Counted from the first letter of the stretch, positions 1 to 7,741 are shown. The stretch is 16,826 nucleotides of DNA from an uncultured Aggregatibacter sp. (GCF_901873365.1 NZ_CABFLM010000067.1:1-16826); one strand, 5' to 3'. Notes: generated from the letters alone by a model not told the origin. Numbers and translations are program-made.

Positions 1-1336
1 TGCCTGTACCGTTCCAACCGGTGTTCACTAAGTAAGCTTCCGCACCTGCCGCTTGCATACGTTTAACTAACACTTCCGCATATTGAGTTGGGTGTAAAGT
101 TAAGAACGCAGCACCAAAACACGCTGAGAAAGTTGGGGTTGGTTCGGTGATACCACGTTCTGTACCCGCTAATTTTGCAGTAAAGCCGGATAAGAAGTAG
201 TATTTGGTTTGTTCCGGAGTTAATTTAGAAACCGGTGGCAATACGCCGAATGCGTCTGCCGTTAAGAAAATTACTTTCGTTGCGTGACCTGCACGGGAAA
301 CCGGTTTAACGATGTTATCGATGTGATAAATCGGGTAGGACACACGGGTATTTTCAGTTTTTGAACCGTCATCAAAGTCAACGGAACCGTCTGCACGCAC
401 AACCACGTTTTCTAATAACGCATCACGACGGATTGCGCGATAAATATCCGGTTCGTTTTCTTCAGAAAGGTGAATAGTTTTCGCGTAGCAGCCACCCTCA
501 AAGTTGAAGATACCCACATCATCCCAACCGTGTTCATCGTCACCGATTAATTGACGTTTTGGATCGGTAGAAAGGGTGGTTTTACCGGTACCGGACAAAC
601 CGAAGAATACAGCCACATCGCCATCTTTACCTACGTTAGCGGAACAGTGCATTGCACCCACGCCTTTAAGTGGAAGGAAGTAGTTCATCATGGAGAACAT
701 TCCTTTCTTCATTTCACCGCCGTACCAAGTACCGCCGATTAATTGAACACGTTCAGTCAAGTTAAATGCAACGAAGTTCTCAGAGTTCAAACCTTGTTCT
801 TTCCAATTCGGGTTGGTGCATTTAGAACCGTTCATCACCACGAAACCTGGTTTGAAATCTTTCAATTCAGCTTCTGTCGGACGAATAAACATGTTTTTCA
901 CGAAATGGGCTTGCCATGCCACTTCAGTTACGATACGTACTGCGATACGGTCTTGTTCGCTGGCACCACAGAAACCATCAACCACAAATAGGCGTTTACC
1001 GGAAAGTTGTTTAGTCACAATGCCTTTCAAGCTCGCCCAAGTTTCTTGGGTCATTGGTTTGTTATCATTTTTCGCTGCATCGGAAGTCCACCAAACGGTG
1101 TCTTTTGTGGTGTCATCCAACACAATATATTTATCTTTCGGTGAACGACCGGTAAAGATGCCGGTATCCACAGCCACCGCACCGGTTGTGGTCAACGTAC
1201 CTTTTTCAAAACCTTCCAAGCCCGGTTTAGTTTCTTCTTCAAATAATTGTTCGTAACTTGGGTTATAAACAACCTCTTTGATATCATGAATACCAAGTGC
1301 TTCAAGTTCTTTAATCACTTTACTTAAGTCAGTCAT
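1..1336 (-). CDS. pckA: Phosphoenolpyruvate carboxykinase (ATP), 5' part
   Basis: ATP-dependent PEP carboxykinase: converts oxaloacetate plus ATP to PEP, ADP and CO2 in the cytosol, the first committed step of gluconeogenesis (in succinate-forming Pasteurellaceae it can also run towards oxaloacetate). The reading frame is open to the left edge, so only about 445 N-terminal residues of roughly 540 are present. It begins MTDLSKVIKELEALGI and carries the kinase P-loop GLSGTGKTT (bases 577-604, Lys about residue 252, against Lys254 in E. coli), followed by the LIGDDEHGW metal/nucleotide segment. The start is set by a good ribosome site (GAGGTGATCT directly before ATG). A CRP-like site and a -10 element lie upstream, so catabolite control is likely. 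No interruption is visible. Family assignment is secure. Confidence 0.97.
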   Translation of the reverse strand, partial: MTDLSKVIKELEALGIHDIKEVVYNPSYEQLFEEETKPGLEGFEKGTLTTTGAVAVDTGIFTGRSPKDKYIVLDDTTKDTVWWTSDAAKNDNKPMTQETWASLKGIVTKQLSGKRLFVVDGFCGASEQDRIAVRIVTEVAWQAHFVKNMFIRPTEAELKDFKPGFVVMNGSKCTNPNWKEQGLNSENFVAFNLTERVQLIGGTWYGGEMKKGMFSMMNYFLPLKGVGAMHCSANVGKDGDVAVFFGLSGTGKTTLSTDPKRQLIGDDEHGWDDVGIFNFEGGCYAKTIHLSEENEPDIYRAIRRDALLENVVVRADGSVDFDDGSKTENTRVSYPIYHIDNIVKPVSRAGHATKVIFLTADAFGVLPPVSKLTPEQTKYYFLSGFTAKLAGTERGITEPTPTFSACFGAAFLTLHPTQYAEVLVKRMQAAGAEAYLVNTGWNGTG

Positions 1337-1382
1337 AGATCACCTCGTTGTGTTAAAAGTACTAAAAATAAAGACTGTCTCT

Positions 1383-1425
1383 ATTCTATGAGAATTTCTA
1401 CCTAAAAACTGTTATCTTGATCAAA
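1383..1425 (-). promoter_or_regulatory. pckA promoter with class II CRP-like site
   Basis: On the minus strand a 16-base element at 1410-1425 reads TTTGATCAAGATAACA and matches 13 of 16 positions of the symmetrical CRP consensus core. A -10 candidate TAGAAT lies at 1383-1388, with the start site expected near 1376. The CRP dyad centre is then about 41.5 bases upstream, the classical class II spacing. No good -35 hexamer is present, as expected for a CRP-dependent class II promoter. cAMP-CRP activation of pckA is known in E. coli; here it is inferred. Confidence 0.7.
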
Positions 1426-1496
1426 GATTCGAACATTCTTTCCAAAATTTTTATGACTCAAATGCCTAGAGAACAGTCTCAAGATCCATTGATGGC

Positions 1497-3386
1497 TTAA
1501 TCAGTGATAAATGCCTTGTCGTTGAATATACGTAACGGCTGCATATCGCTATCGCCGACAATCACCCGAGTCGGGTCGGAACGCAAACAGCTCCCGGCAT
1601 AATGTCCACCTACGGTAAAAGTGCATACCTGTACATATTGATCTTCTACTTTCGGCAAACACCAAAGTTGCTGGTAAATGTTTTCCTGTTTATCAAAACG
1701 GCCGTTTGTACTGTCTAACACGGTTTTACATTCGCCAATGAGCTTCACATTATCCCCACGACGACCGGCAATTGGTTTTTGTGCATAGCCATTTTTAATT
1801 AATTCTGGTGTCAGTTCAAATCCCGCTTCCAACAAATAACGGTGATTTGGAAACAACGACCATAACACCGGCAAAATGGCTTTGTTACTTGGAATGGCTG
1901 TCCACAAAGGTTCATAAACCAGTACTTCCGGACGAAGTAACACGTCAATTAACCGCACTTTATCTTCCGGATAACCGGTACGAATCGGTGGGGCGACCTC
2001 GCGACCCGTGGCATCATCGCGTAATTGCTCCAACACGGTTTCCCACGCCCAGGTTTTCCATACGCTTTGGATACGCTGATTTTCATCGTCTAATAATTGT
2101 CCGCGCGTATCCCAGTGAAGGCCTTCCGTGCCGTGAATAATCTTCGTTTTAAAACCGGCTTGTGTAAGGGCATCACGCATAAACAAGGCATGGTAATCTT
2201 CTTCAGCATCGTAATCCTGCATAATATGGACTAACGATGTCGCATGGCTGTGTTTCCATGTATCTGCCAACGCATTAAGTAAACCTTCGCTCGGATCATG
2301 CCCCGTAGTGAGTCCGGCTTGTGTTGCCCAACGTGGCAAGATTGCGCCCGCTTCAGCATGACAAGAGGCGGAATCGGCATTGTATTCATACACTTTCAAA
2401 CCACGCTCATCGAGACAGAAATCTAATCGTCCACTGATGGTTTGATAACGACGATTTTGCCAAGATAACCGCAGGCGAGGCCAAAGCAGTTTTGGGATGT
2501 TGAAATATTGCAATAAGTTATCGTCTTTGAGTACTTTGTCGGTGGCGTGCAAATACATGAGATGCAATTCATTTGTGGCGCGAATCAGTTCATGTTGTGC
2601 GCTTTCGGAAAGCGCAAAATAACGATATTGATCACCATGATTCACTCGATGTCCTTGCATTGCTTTGACGTAAGCTGCCTCTAACGGTTTTGTTTCATCC
2701 AGCCAGTTTGCTGAAAACTGCCCTTGATTCTCAATATGTTTTGCACAAATGTTGAGTTTATTCGGCGCCGGCATAGGTTGTGGCAGGCTGAATTCCTCGT
2801 TATCTGTTTGAATCATCCAACCAAGGATTTCTGTATCATCAAAGGTATCATATAAGCGATAGCCGTCCTCTGTTACCGTCATTGGCAATTCACGGGTCCA
2901 TTGTTGACCGCTCGGCAGGCGGGAGTGAATCACATTTTGCTCCGCAATGCGTACTTTATCTGTCAGCACCTCGGTGATAATAGCCACATGGCCGGTGTGT
3001 TTGAACTCGCCACCTTCCTGCCAGATCAGCAACGCACCACATTCTGGTGCTCGCTTTCCGCCATTAGCAAAGGCTTGTAGCGGTAACAATGCGTCATTAA
3101 CCACTTGGCGTAGAAAACGCAGGGAAAAAATTTCGTACGCCATGCCAACATCGGTGAAGACCATGCCGTAATTGAGATAAAGATAGCGACGGGCGAATTC
3201 CACACATTGCCACTTATAGCCCATGTATTCGCCACCCAGGTAGCTACGAAAAGCGGCATCGTCAGGGTATTCCTGCGAATCTGCCGTATTATAGTCTGAA
3301 GAATAAATGGCAACGCCGCCGGGCGCATAACCCAACAAGCTGCCGAAAGGATCATGTGTTGCGATATTAGGAGAACGATCCGGCAT
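1497..3386 (-). CDS. gss: Bifunctional glutathionylspermidine synthetase/amidase
   Basis: A 629-residue cytosolic enzyme, close to the 619 of E. coli Gss. The N-terminal CHAP-type amidase domain (about residues 20-200) hydrolyses glutathionylspermidine; its Cys61 (in KWQCVEFARR), His133 (TGHVAI) and Glu149 triad sits two residues after E. coli Cys59/His131/Glu147. The C-terminal ATP-grasp synthetase (about 215-629) joins glutathione and spermidine. It has Arg320, Asp322, Glu334, Asn336 and Cys342, matching E. coli Arg316, Asp318, Glu330, Asn332 and Cys338 by a constant shift of four. Both activities therefore look intact. The start is supported by GGAG about seven bases upstream. It reads towards pckA in tandem, 160 bases apart, with a separate promoter in front of each. 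A role in thiol/polyamine redox protection is known for the family. The residue numbers for E. coli are from memory. Confidence 0.95.
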   Translation of the reverse strand: MPDRSPNIATHDPFGSLLGYAPGGVAIYSSDYNTADSQEYPDDAAFRSYLGGEYMGYKWQCVEFARRYLYLNYGMVFTDVGMAYEIFSLRFLRQVVNDALLPLQAFANGGKRAPECGALLIWQEGGEFKHTGHVAIITEVLTDKVRIAEQNVIHSRLPSGQQWTRELPMTVTEDGYRLYDTFDDTEILGWMIQTDNEEFSLPQPMPAPNKLNICAKHIENQGQFSANWLDETKPLEAAYVKAMQGHRVNHGDQYRYFALSESAQHELIRATNELHLMYLHATDKVLKDDNLLQYFNIPKLLWPRLRLSWQNRRYQTISGRLDFCLDERGLKVYEYNADSASCHAEAGAILPRWATQAGLTTGHDPSEGLLNALADTWKHSHATSLVHIMQDYDAEEDYHALFMRDALTQAGFKTKIIHGTEGLHWDTRGQLLDDENQRIQSVWKTWAWETVLEQLRDDATGREVAPPIRTGYPEDKVRLIDVLLRPEVLVYEPLWTAIPSNKAILPVLWSLFPNHRYLLEAGFELTPELIKNGYAQKPIAGRRGDNVKLIGECKTVLDSTNGRFDKQENIYQQLWCLPKVEDQYVQVCTFTVGGHYAGSCLRSDPTRVIVGDSDMQPLRIFNDKAFITD

Positions 3387-3417
3387 AACAACTCCGAGAA
3401 AAGTAAATCAGACCAAT

Positions 3418-3446
3418 AGTATAGATCTTTTCCCCTACCACCCCAA
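3418..3446 (-). promoter_or_regulatory. Putative gss promoter
   Basis: On the minus strand TTGGGG (3441-3446) and TATACT (3418-3423) are separated by 17 bases, about 30 bases before the gss ATG. The -10 is good and the -35 is poor. It is the only promoter-like pair in the 85-base gap between the MerR gene and gss. No clear MerR-type dyad with a 19-20 base spacer was seen. Confidence 0.45.
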
Positions 3447-3471
3447 GTTACGTTTTATACATTTTCGGTGG

Positions 3472-3879
3472 TTATCTTATCGGTCTGAACTTCGCATGAC
3501 TGCGCTGTAAAATCTGCAGTAAATTCTGCTGCTCTGATGCGCCACATTGCTGTTTTAATTGCAACAAATTCATGCGCAAATGCTGTAATCGGTGAATATG
3601 CTTGGCGATATCTTGAATATGTCGATCGAGTAATTGATTAATTTCTGTCTTTTGTTGTTCCGATGCGGTGTCTAAACTCAAGAGCAATTTGATTTCGTCC
3701 AGGGACATATCCAAAGATCGGCAGTAACAAATAAATGACAAGCGTTGCACATGTTCATCCGTGTATAAACGAAAACCACCGGCAGAACGCAGTGGGCGTG
3801 GCATGATGCCTTTTTGTTCATAAAATCGAATGGCATCTACACTACAGCCAACCGCTTTGGCTAACTTCCCTATTTTCAT
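3472..3879 (-). CDS. MerR-family regulator, CadR/PbrR-like
   Basis: A 135-residue DNA-binding regulator. Residues 1-70 form the MerR winged helix-turn-helix (MKIGKLAKAVGCSVDAIRFYE, then GGFRLYTDEHVQRLSFI); residues 75-110 are the long dimerisation helix; the C-terminal loop follows. Length and the CRSLDMSLDEIKLLL segment point to the Cd/Pb/Zn-sensing branch. In that branch metal is held by three cysteines near 77, 112 and 119. Here only Cys112 is kept: 77 is Lys and 119 is Asn. The protein may therefore sense another ligand or have lost metal response. It starts behind GGAG seven bases upstream and lies 40 bases after the DciA-like gene, with gss downstream on the same strand. The target promoter is unknown; no metal-transporter gene is adjacent. 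Confidence 0.88.
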   Translation of the reverse strand: MKIGKLAKAVGCSVDAIRFYEQKGIMPRPLRSAGGFRLYTDEHVQRLSFICYCRSLDMSLDEIKLLLSLDTASEQQKTEINQLLDRHIQDIAKHIHRLQHLRMNLLQLKQQCGASEQQNLLQILQRSHAKFRPIR

Positions 3880-3918
3880 CTCATCTCCGTAAAAACACCT
3901 GAAAAAGACACCACACTT

Positions 3919-4230
3919 TTATGCCTCAGAACGAAATTCAGGATTAATATAAAAAATGAGTTCGGTAATTTCCGGCAAATGCTGCTGAATAACGCCCAAT
4001 AATGCCTGTTGGCGAAACAAAAAACTTTGGCGAACCATGGCATTAGCCACCTCAATACGCAAACTCTGTTGTTCAATATTGGCAATACGATACAGTCCGT
4101 CAAATTCCGCAGGAAAGAACGCTTTCATTTGCTGATTTAATTCATTCAATCGAACGCCTTTTTGCATCATTTTCGCCAATGGCGAATCTTGCAATAAGGT
4201 GTGAATGTTGATCGGTTTTTGATAACGCAT
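3919..4230 (-). CDS. dciA: DUF721/DciA-like protein
   Basis: A 103-residue protein of the DUF721 family. DciA is the ancestral bacterial loader/partner of the replicative helicase DnaB, used by bacteria that lack the phage-derived DnaC. The compact KH-like domain covers nearly the whole protein: the RIANIEQQSLRIEVANAM strand-helix segment followed by LLGVIQQHLPEITELIFYINPEFR is typical. No DnaC-like gene is seen here. It is divergent from secM/secA, and proximity to secA is a known context of this family in Gammaproteobacteria. Ribosome site is weak (AAGG three bases before ATG, with GGAAAA further up). The short length is normal for gammaproteobacterial members. Family membership is fairly sure; a helicase-loading role is inferred from the family. 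Confidence 0.75.
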   Translation of the reverse strand: MRYQKPINIHTLLQDSPLAKMMQKGVRLNELNQQMKAFFPAEFDGLYRIANIEQQSLRIEVANAMVRQSFLFRQQALLGVIQQHLPEITELIFYINPEFRSEA

Positions 4231-4263
4231 TGCCTTGTTTTCCGCCTCTCCGCCCTAATATTT

Positions 4264-4292
4264 ATGACATTGTAGCGAAATTCCGCTACAAT
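4264..4292 (+). promoter_or_regulatory. secM-secA promoter overlapping a 9-bp inverted repeat
   Basis: ATGACA (4264-4269) and TACAAT (4287-4292) are 17 bases apart, a good sigma-70 promoter about 30 bases before secM. A perfect inverted repeat, ATTGTAGCG (4269-4277) and CGCTACAAT (4284-4292), covers the spacer and -10. By symmetry the other strand also carries TACAAT (4269-4274), which could serve as the -10 of the divergent DciA-like gene. The dyad could alternatively be an operator. Confidence 0.6.
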
Positions 4293-4321
4293 ACCGACAA
4301 TTTTTTGATAGTGAAATCCCT

Positions 4322-4639
4322 ATGATTATTTCCAACAAAAGCAAACACAATTTTTGGTCGCGACTGCTTCTCGGCATGCTGGCGATTTTTGTTTTGCCCG
4401 CTACGCAGGAACTGAATTATCCGGCTGCTGTTGGTAGTGAAAACTATCAAAATACGCAACAGCAAAATGCGCCTCAAATTTTAACGGCGGTGTCTTTATT
4501 ACAACAAACCCGCCATCAACAATATCAACCGCAACATACCTTACCGACGGTTGAAATTCTCTCGCAAAACGAACCGCACTTTTCGCGTTCGCCATTTATT
4601 TCTCATGCGCCAATTCGTGCAGGGCCGGTATTCATTTAA
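4322..4639 (+). CDS. secM: SecM-like secretion monitor, arrest-peptide protein
   Basis: A 105-residue exported regulatory peptide placed directly before secA. Residues 1-11 are basic, and 12-27 form a hydrophobic signal segment (FWSRLLLGMLAIFVLP); the middle is low-complexity, Gln-rich and unlikely to fold. The C terminus (residues 95-102) reads HAPIRAGP, three residues from the end. E. coli SecM stalls ribosomes with FxxxxWIxxxxGIRAGP; here IRAGP is kept, the Trp position is Phe92 and the spacing to IRAGP is one shorter. It resembles the short HPPIRGSP type known from Mannheimia succiniciproducens. Known role: stalling when export is slow exposes the secA translation start. An uptake signal is embedded in the coding sequence at 4573-4581. 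Protein length is shorter than the 170 of E. coli SecM. Assignment rests on position, signal segment and motif. Confidence 0.88.
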   Translation: MIISNKSKHNFWSRLLLGMLAIFVLPATQELNYPAAVGSENYQNTQQQNAPQILTAVSLLQQTRHQQYQPQHTLPTVEILSQNEPHFSRSPFISHAPIRAGPVFI

Positions 4640-4662
4640 CCTCGATTGTCTTATTTATTCCG

Positions 4663-4683
4663 TCGTTTAATGTCATTAAACGA
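4663..4683 (+). promoter_or_regulatory. Perfect dyad between secM and secA
   Basis: TCGTTTAATG (4663-4672) and CATTAAACGA (4674-4683) are exact inverted repeats around a single T, able to form a 9-bp hairpin with a 3-base loop. It lies 23 bases after the secM stop and 33 bases before the secA start, whose ribosome site (AAAAAAGAAAGAATT) is weak. In E. coli the secM-secA junction holds a hairpin that hides the secA ribosome site until SecM stalls; an equivalent role is inferred. This hairpin itself does not include the ribosome site. It has no T-run and is not an intrinsic terminator. Confidence 0.55.
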
Positions 4684-4716
4684 TTTCATTTATCTGTTTT
4701 TAAAAAAGAAAGAATT

Positions 4717-7428
4717 ATGCTTAGAACTATTGCAACCAAAATTTTTGGCAGTCGTAATGATCGTGTTTTACGTCGCCTCAATAAAATCGTCGTCAAAATT
4801 AATAAACTTGAGCCGGAATACGAAGCGTTAAGCGATGAACAACTCAAAGCCAAAACGGCGGAATTCCGTGACCGTTTAGCACAAGGCGCAACCTTGGAAA
4901 GTTTAATGCCGGAAGCATTCGCGACCGTGCGTGAAGCCAGTAAACGTGTGCTTGGTATGCGTCATTTCGACGTGCAACTTATCGGCGGTATGGTGCTTAA
5001 CAGTCGCTGTATCGCGGAAATGCGTACCGGTGAAGGGAAAACCTTAACTGCGACATTGCCATGCTATTTGAACGCGTTACCGGGCAAAGCCGTGCATGTG
5101 GTTACCGTGAATGACTATCTTGCCCGCCGCGATGCGGAAACCAACCGTCCATTATTCGAATTTTTAGGTCTGACAGTCGGTGTAAACGTGCCGGGCATGT
5201 CACCGGAAGAAAAACGCGCAGCATACGCAGCGGACATTACTTATGCCACTAATAGCGAGTTAGGTTTTGATTATTTGCGTGACAACTTGGCGCACGCCCC
5301 GCAAGAGCGTTTTCAAAAAGATCTCTACTATGCGTTAGTGGATGAAGTGGACTCCATATTAATTGACGAAGCGCGTACGCCGTTAATCATTTCCGGTCAG
5401 GCAGAAGACAGCTCCGAGCTGTATATTGCTATCGACAAGTTGATTCCTGTCTTAATTAAACAAGACAAAGAAGATACCGAAGAATATCAAGGTACAGGCG
5501 ATTACACGTTGGATTTAAAAACCAAACAAGCTTACCTGACCGAACGTGGGCAAGAAAAATGCGAACAATGGTTAATTGAACATGGATTCATGAAAGACAC
5601 CGAATCCCTTTATTCACCGTCTAAAATTTCTTTGTTACACCACGTTATGGCGGCATTGCGTGCTCATACTTTATTTGAACGTGATGTGGATTACATCGTG
5701 AAGGATGGTGAGATTGTTATCGTAGATGAACACACCGGTCGTACGATGGCAGGTCGTCGTTGGTCGGACGGCTTACACCAAGCCATCGAAGCCAAAGAAG
5801 GGGTTCGCATTCAAAGCGAAAACCAAACTGTTGCCTCTATCACTTACCAAAACTATTTCCGTTTATACGAGAAATTAGCGGGGATGACCGGTACGGCGGA
5901 TACAGAAGCCTTTGAATTCCAAAAAATTTATGGCTTAGAAACCGTCGTCATTCCGACCAATCGTCCAATGATCCGTGACGATCGCACTGATGTGATGTTT
6001 GAAACAGAAGAATACAAATTCAACGCCATCATTGAGGACATCAAAGATTGCGTAGCACGTAACCAGCCGGTGTTAGTGGGAACAATCTCTATTGAAAAAT
6101 CCGAATTACTCTCTAATGCGTTGAATAAAGCCGGCATTAAGCATAATGTGTTGAACGCCAAGTTCCACGCACAAGAAGCGGAAATCGTCGCTAATGCAGG
6201 GTATCCGGGAGCTGTCACTATCGCCACCAACATGGCGGGTCGTGGTACCGATATCGTATTGGGTGGTAACTGGAAAGCCGAAGTGGATAAACTGGAAAAT
6301 CCAACGCCGGAACAAATTGAGGCGATCAAAGCTGCATGGCAAGAACGTCATAACATCGTAAAACAAGCCGGAGGCTTGCATATTATCGGTACAGAACGCC
6401 ATGAATCCCGCCGTATCGACAACCAGTTGCGCGGTCGTTCCGGCCGTCAAGGGGATCCGGGTTCTTCCCGTTTCTATTTATCCTTAGACGATGCGTTAAT
6501 GCGTATTTACCTCAATGAAGGCAAACTTAACATGATGCGCAAAGCCTTCAGTCAACCTGGCGAGGCCATGGAATCCAAGCTGTTGGCAAAAGTCATTGCC
6601 TCCGCACAAGCCAAAGTGGAAGCACACAACTTCGATGGACGTAAAAACTTACTTGAATTTGATGATGTGGCAAACGACCAACGCCATGCGATTTATGAAC
6701 AACGCAATGAATTGTTAGAAAATGACGATATTTCTGAAACTATCGATGTGATTCGTCAGGACGTCTTCAACAGCGTTATCGATCAATACATTCCGCCACA
6801 ATCACTTGAAGAACAATGGGATGTGCCAGCCTTGGAACAACGTTTAAAACAAGATTTCGCGCTGGATTTACCTATCACCAAATGGCTGGATGAAGACAAT
6901 CATCTGCATGAAGAAACCTTGCGTGAGCGTATTATTCAAGCGGCTACGGATGAATATAAACGCAAAGAAGAATTGGCCGGTGCACAAACTATGCGCAATT
7001 TTGAAAAAGGCGTGATGTTACAAACCCTAGATGAACTTTGGAAAGAACATTTATCTGCGATGGATCACCTACGCCGTGGTATTCATTTACGCGGTTATGC
7101 ACAAAAAGATCCGAAACAAGAGTACAAAAAAGAGTCTTTCCAAATGTTTACCGAAATGTTGGATGCCTTGAAATTAAGTGTGGTCACCACCTTAAGTCGC
7201 GTTCAAGTTCGCACACAAGAGGAAATGGAAGAAGCAGAACGTTTACGTCAAGAATTGGCGCAACGTGAGGCGGCAGCAATGCAGTATCACAATGAAGAAT
7301 CACAGGATGAACAAGGCGCTCAAAATGCGGTGGAAGAACACCATAAAATCGGGCGTAATGAACCTTGTCCATGTGGTTCAGGTAAAAAATACAAACATTG
7401 CCACGGCAGTCGTGCAGCGAAACACTAA
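4717..7428 (+). CDS. secA: SecA preprotein translocase ATPase
   Basis: A 903-residue motor ATPase (E. coli 901) that binds SecYEG at the inner membrane and drives unfolded preproteins across it. The first nucleotide domain has Walker A MRTGEGKT (residues 102-109) and a DEVDSILIDEARTPL Walker B region. The preprotein cross-linking domain follows, then the second nucleotide domain with the arginine-finger segment QLRGRSGRQGDPGSSRFYLS. The C-terminal tail carries the zinc/SecB-binding motif CPCGSGKKYKHCH. The gene is complete and clean. It lies 77 bases after secM, without its own obvious promoter, so it is probably translated from the secM-secA transcript under SecM control. In H. influenzae mutT follows secA (from memory); here no mutT is present and the next genes are tRNAs on the other strand. 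Confidence 0.99.
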   Translation: MLRTIATKIFGSRNDRVLRRLNKIVVKINKLEPEYEALSDEQLKAKTAEFRDRLAQGATLESLMPEAFATVREASKRVLGMRHFDVQLIGGMVLNSRCIAEMRTGEGKTLTATLPCYLNALPGKAVHVVTVNDYLARRDAETNRPLFEFLGLTVGVNVPGMSPEEKRAAYAADITYATNSELGFDYLRDNLAHAPQERFQKDLYYALVDEVDSILIDEARTPLIISGQAEDSSELYIAIDKLIPVLIKQDKEDTEEYQGTGDYTLDLKTKQAYLTERGQEKCEQWLIEHGFMKDTESLYSPSKISLLHHVMAALRAHTLFERDVDYIVKDGEIVIVDEHTGRTMAGRRWSDGLHQAIEAKEGVRIQSENQTVASITYQNYFRLYEKLAGMTGTADTEAFEFQKIYGLETVVIPTNRPMIRDDRTDVMFETEEYKFNAIIEDIKDCVARNQPVLVGTISIEKSELLSNALNKAGIKHNVLNAKFHAQEAEIVANAGYPGAVTIATNMAGRGTDIVLGGNWKAEVDKLENPTPEQIEAIKAAWQERHNIVKQAGGLHIIGTERHESRRIDNQLRGRSGRQGDPGSSRFYLSLDDALMRIYLNEGKLNMMRKAFSQPGEAMESKLLAKVIASAQAKVEAHNFDGRKNLLEFDDVANDQRHAIYEQRNELLENDDISETIDVIRQDVFNSVIDQYIPPQSLEEQWDVPALEQRLKQDFALDLPITKWLDEDNHLHEETLRERIIQAATDEYKRKEELAGAQTMRNFEKGVMLQTLDELWKEHLSAMDHLRRGIHLRGYAQKDPKQEYKKESFQMFTEMLDALKLSVVTTLSRVQVRTQEEMEEAERLRQELAQREAAAMQYHNEESQDEQGAQNAVEEHHKIGRNEPCPCGSGKKYKHCHGSRAAKH

Positions 7429-7448
7429 AAGCCAATAAGTGGCAAGAT

Positions 7449-7523
7449 AAGGAGGGCGGTTTCACGGTCAATAAAAATGTCCATAGAAACTGTACCTCCT
7501 TTCTTTTTATTCGAAGAAAGGAG
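7449..7523 (+). other. Structured intergenic segment with competing hairpins
   Basis: This 182-base gap after secA has no convincing gene. AAGGAGG (7449-7455) can pair with CCTCCTT (7495-7501), helped by GTTTC (7459-7463) with GAAAC (7486-7490). The same central strand, CTCCTTTCTT (7496-7505), is a perfect 10-bp partner of AAGAAAGGAG (7514-7523) across an 8-base loop. The two folds exclude each other. The 3' arm holds a Shine-Dalgarno-like AAAGGAG, seven bases before TTG AAA CAG, which opens only an 8-codon frame. There is no T-run, so a simple terminator is unlikely. Confidence 0.4.
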
Positions 7524-7610
7524 ATGACACTTGAAACAGTTAATGCGTTTACTTTAGAAACGAAAAGCAGGATTAAAGCTAATTGAAAAAGAAATAGAGA
7601 TAAGAGAGAA

Positions 7611-7687
7611 TGGCGCACCCGAAAGGATTCGAACCTTTGACCGCTCGGTTCGTAGCCGAGTACTCTATCCAGCTGAGCTACGGGTGC
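7611..7687 (-). tRNA. tRNA-Arg(ACG), copy 2 of the operon
   Basis: 77 bases including an encoded CCA (7611-7613). Acceptor GCACCCG pairs with CGGGTGC, the discriminator is G, the anticodon arm is CTCGG-CTACGAA-CCGAG with anticodon ACG, and the T-loop is TTCGAAT. The A34 would be expected to be edited to inosine by TadA, reading CGU/CGC/CGA. The T-stem is AAAGG/CCTTT, differing from the upstream copy by one compensated pair. It is the last gene of the minus-strand tRNA operon; no hairpin terminator was found after it, only a pyrimidine-rich tract. Confidence 0.98.
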
Positions 7688-7741
7688 GTAGTTGATGTTT
7701 AATTTGCTCAGACCATTTTAAACAATAGAGTCGATTTAAAA

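Noticed and set aside
551..1256. Plus-strand frames of 63, 82 and 147 residues
   Set aside because: They are antisense to the intact pckA coding sequence and show no ribosome site or family features.
4646..4831. 61-residue plus-strand frame over the secA start
   Set aside because: It overlaps the secA N-terminal codons in another frame and has no ribosome site.
5928..6450. 133- and 114-residue minus-strand frames inside secA
   Set aside because: Antisense shadows of the second nucleotide domain of SecA.
7496..7523. Terminator for secA
   Set aside because: The 10-bp hairpin is strong, but no T-run follows on either strand.
7398..7586. Possible small gene after secA (62-residue frame, or 20 residues from the inner ATG)
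   Set aside because: The frame overlaps the secA end, and the inner ATG directly abuts GGAG, too close for normal initiation; no conserved features.
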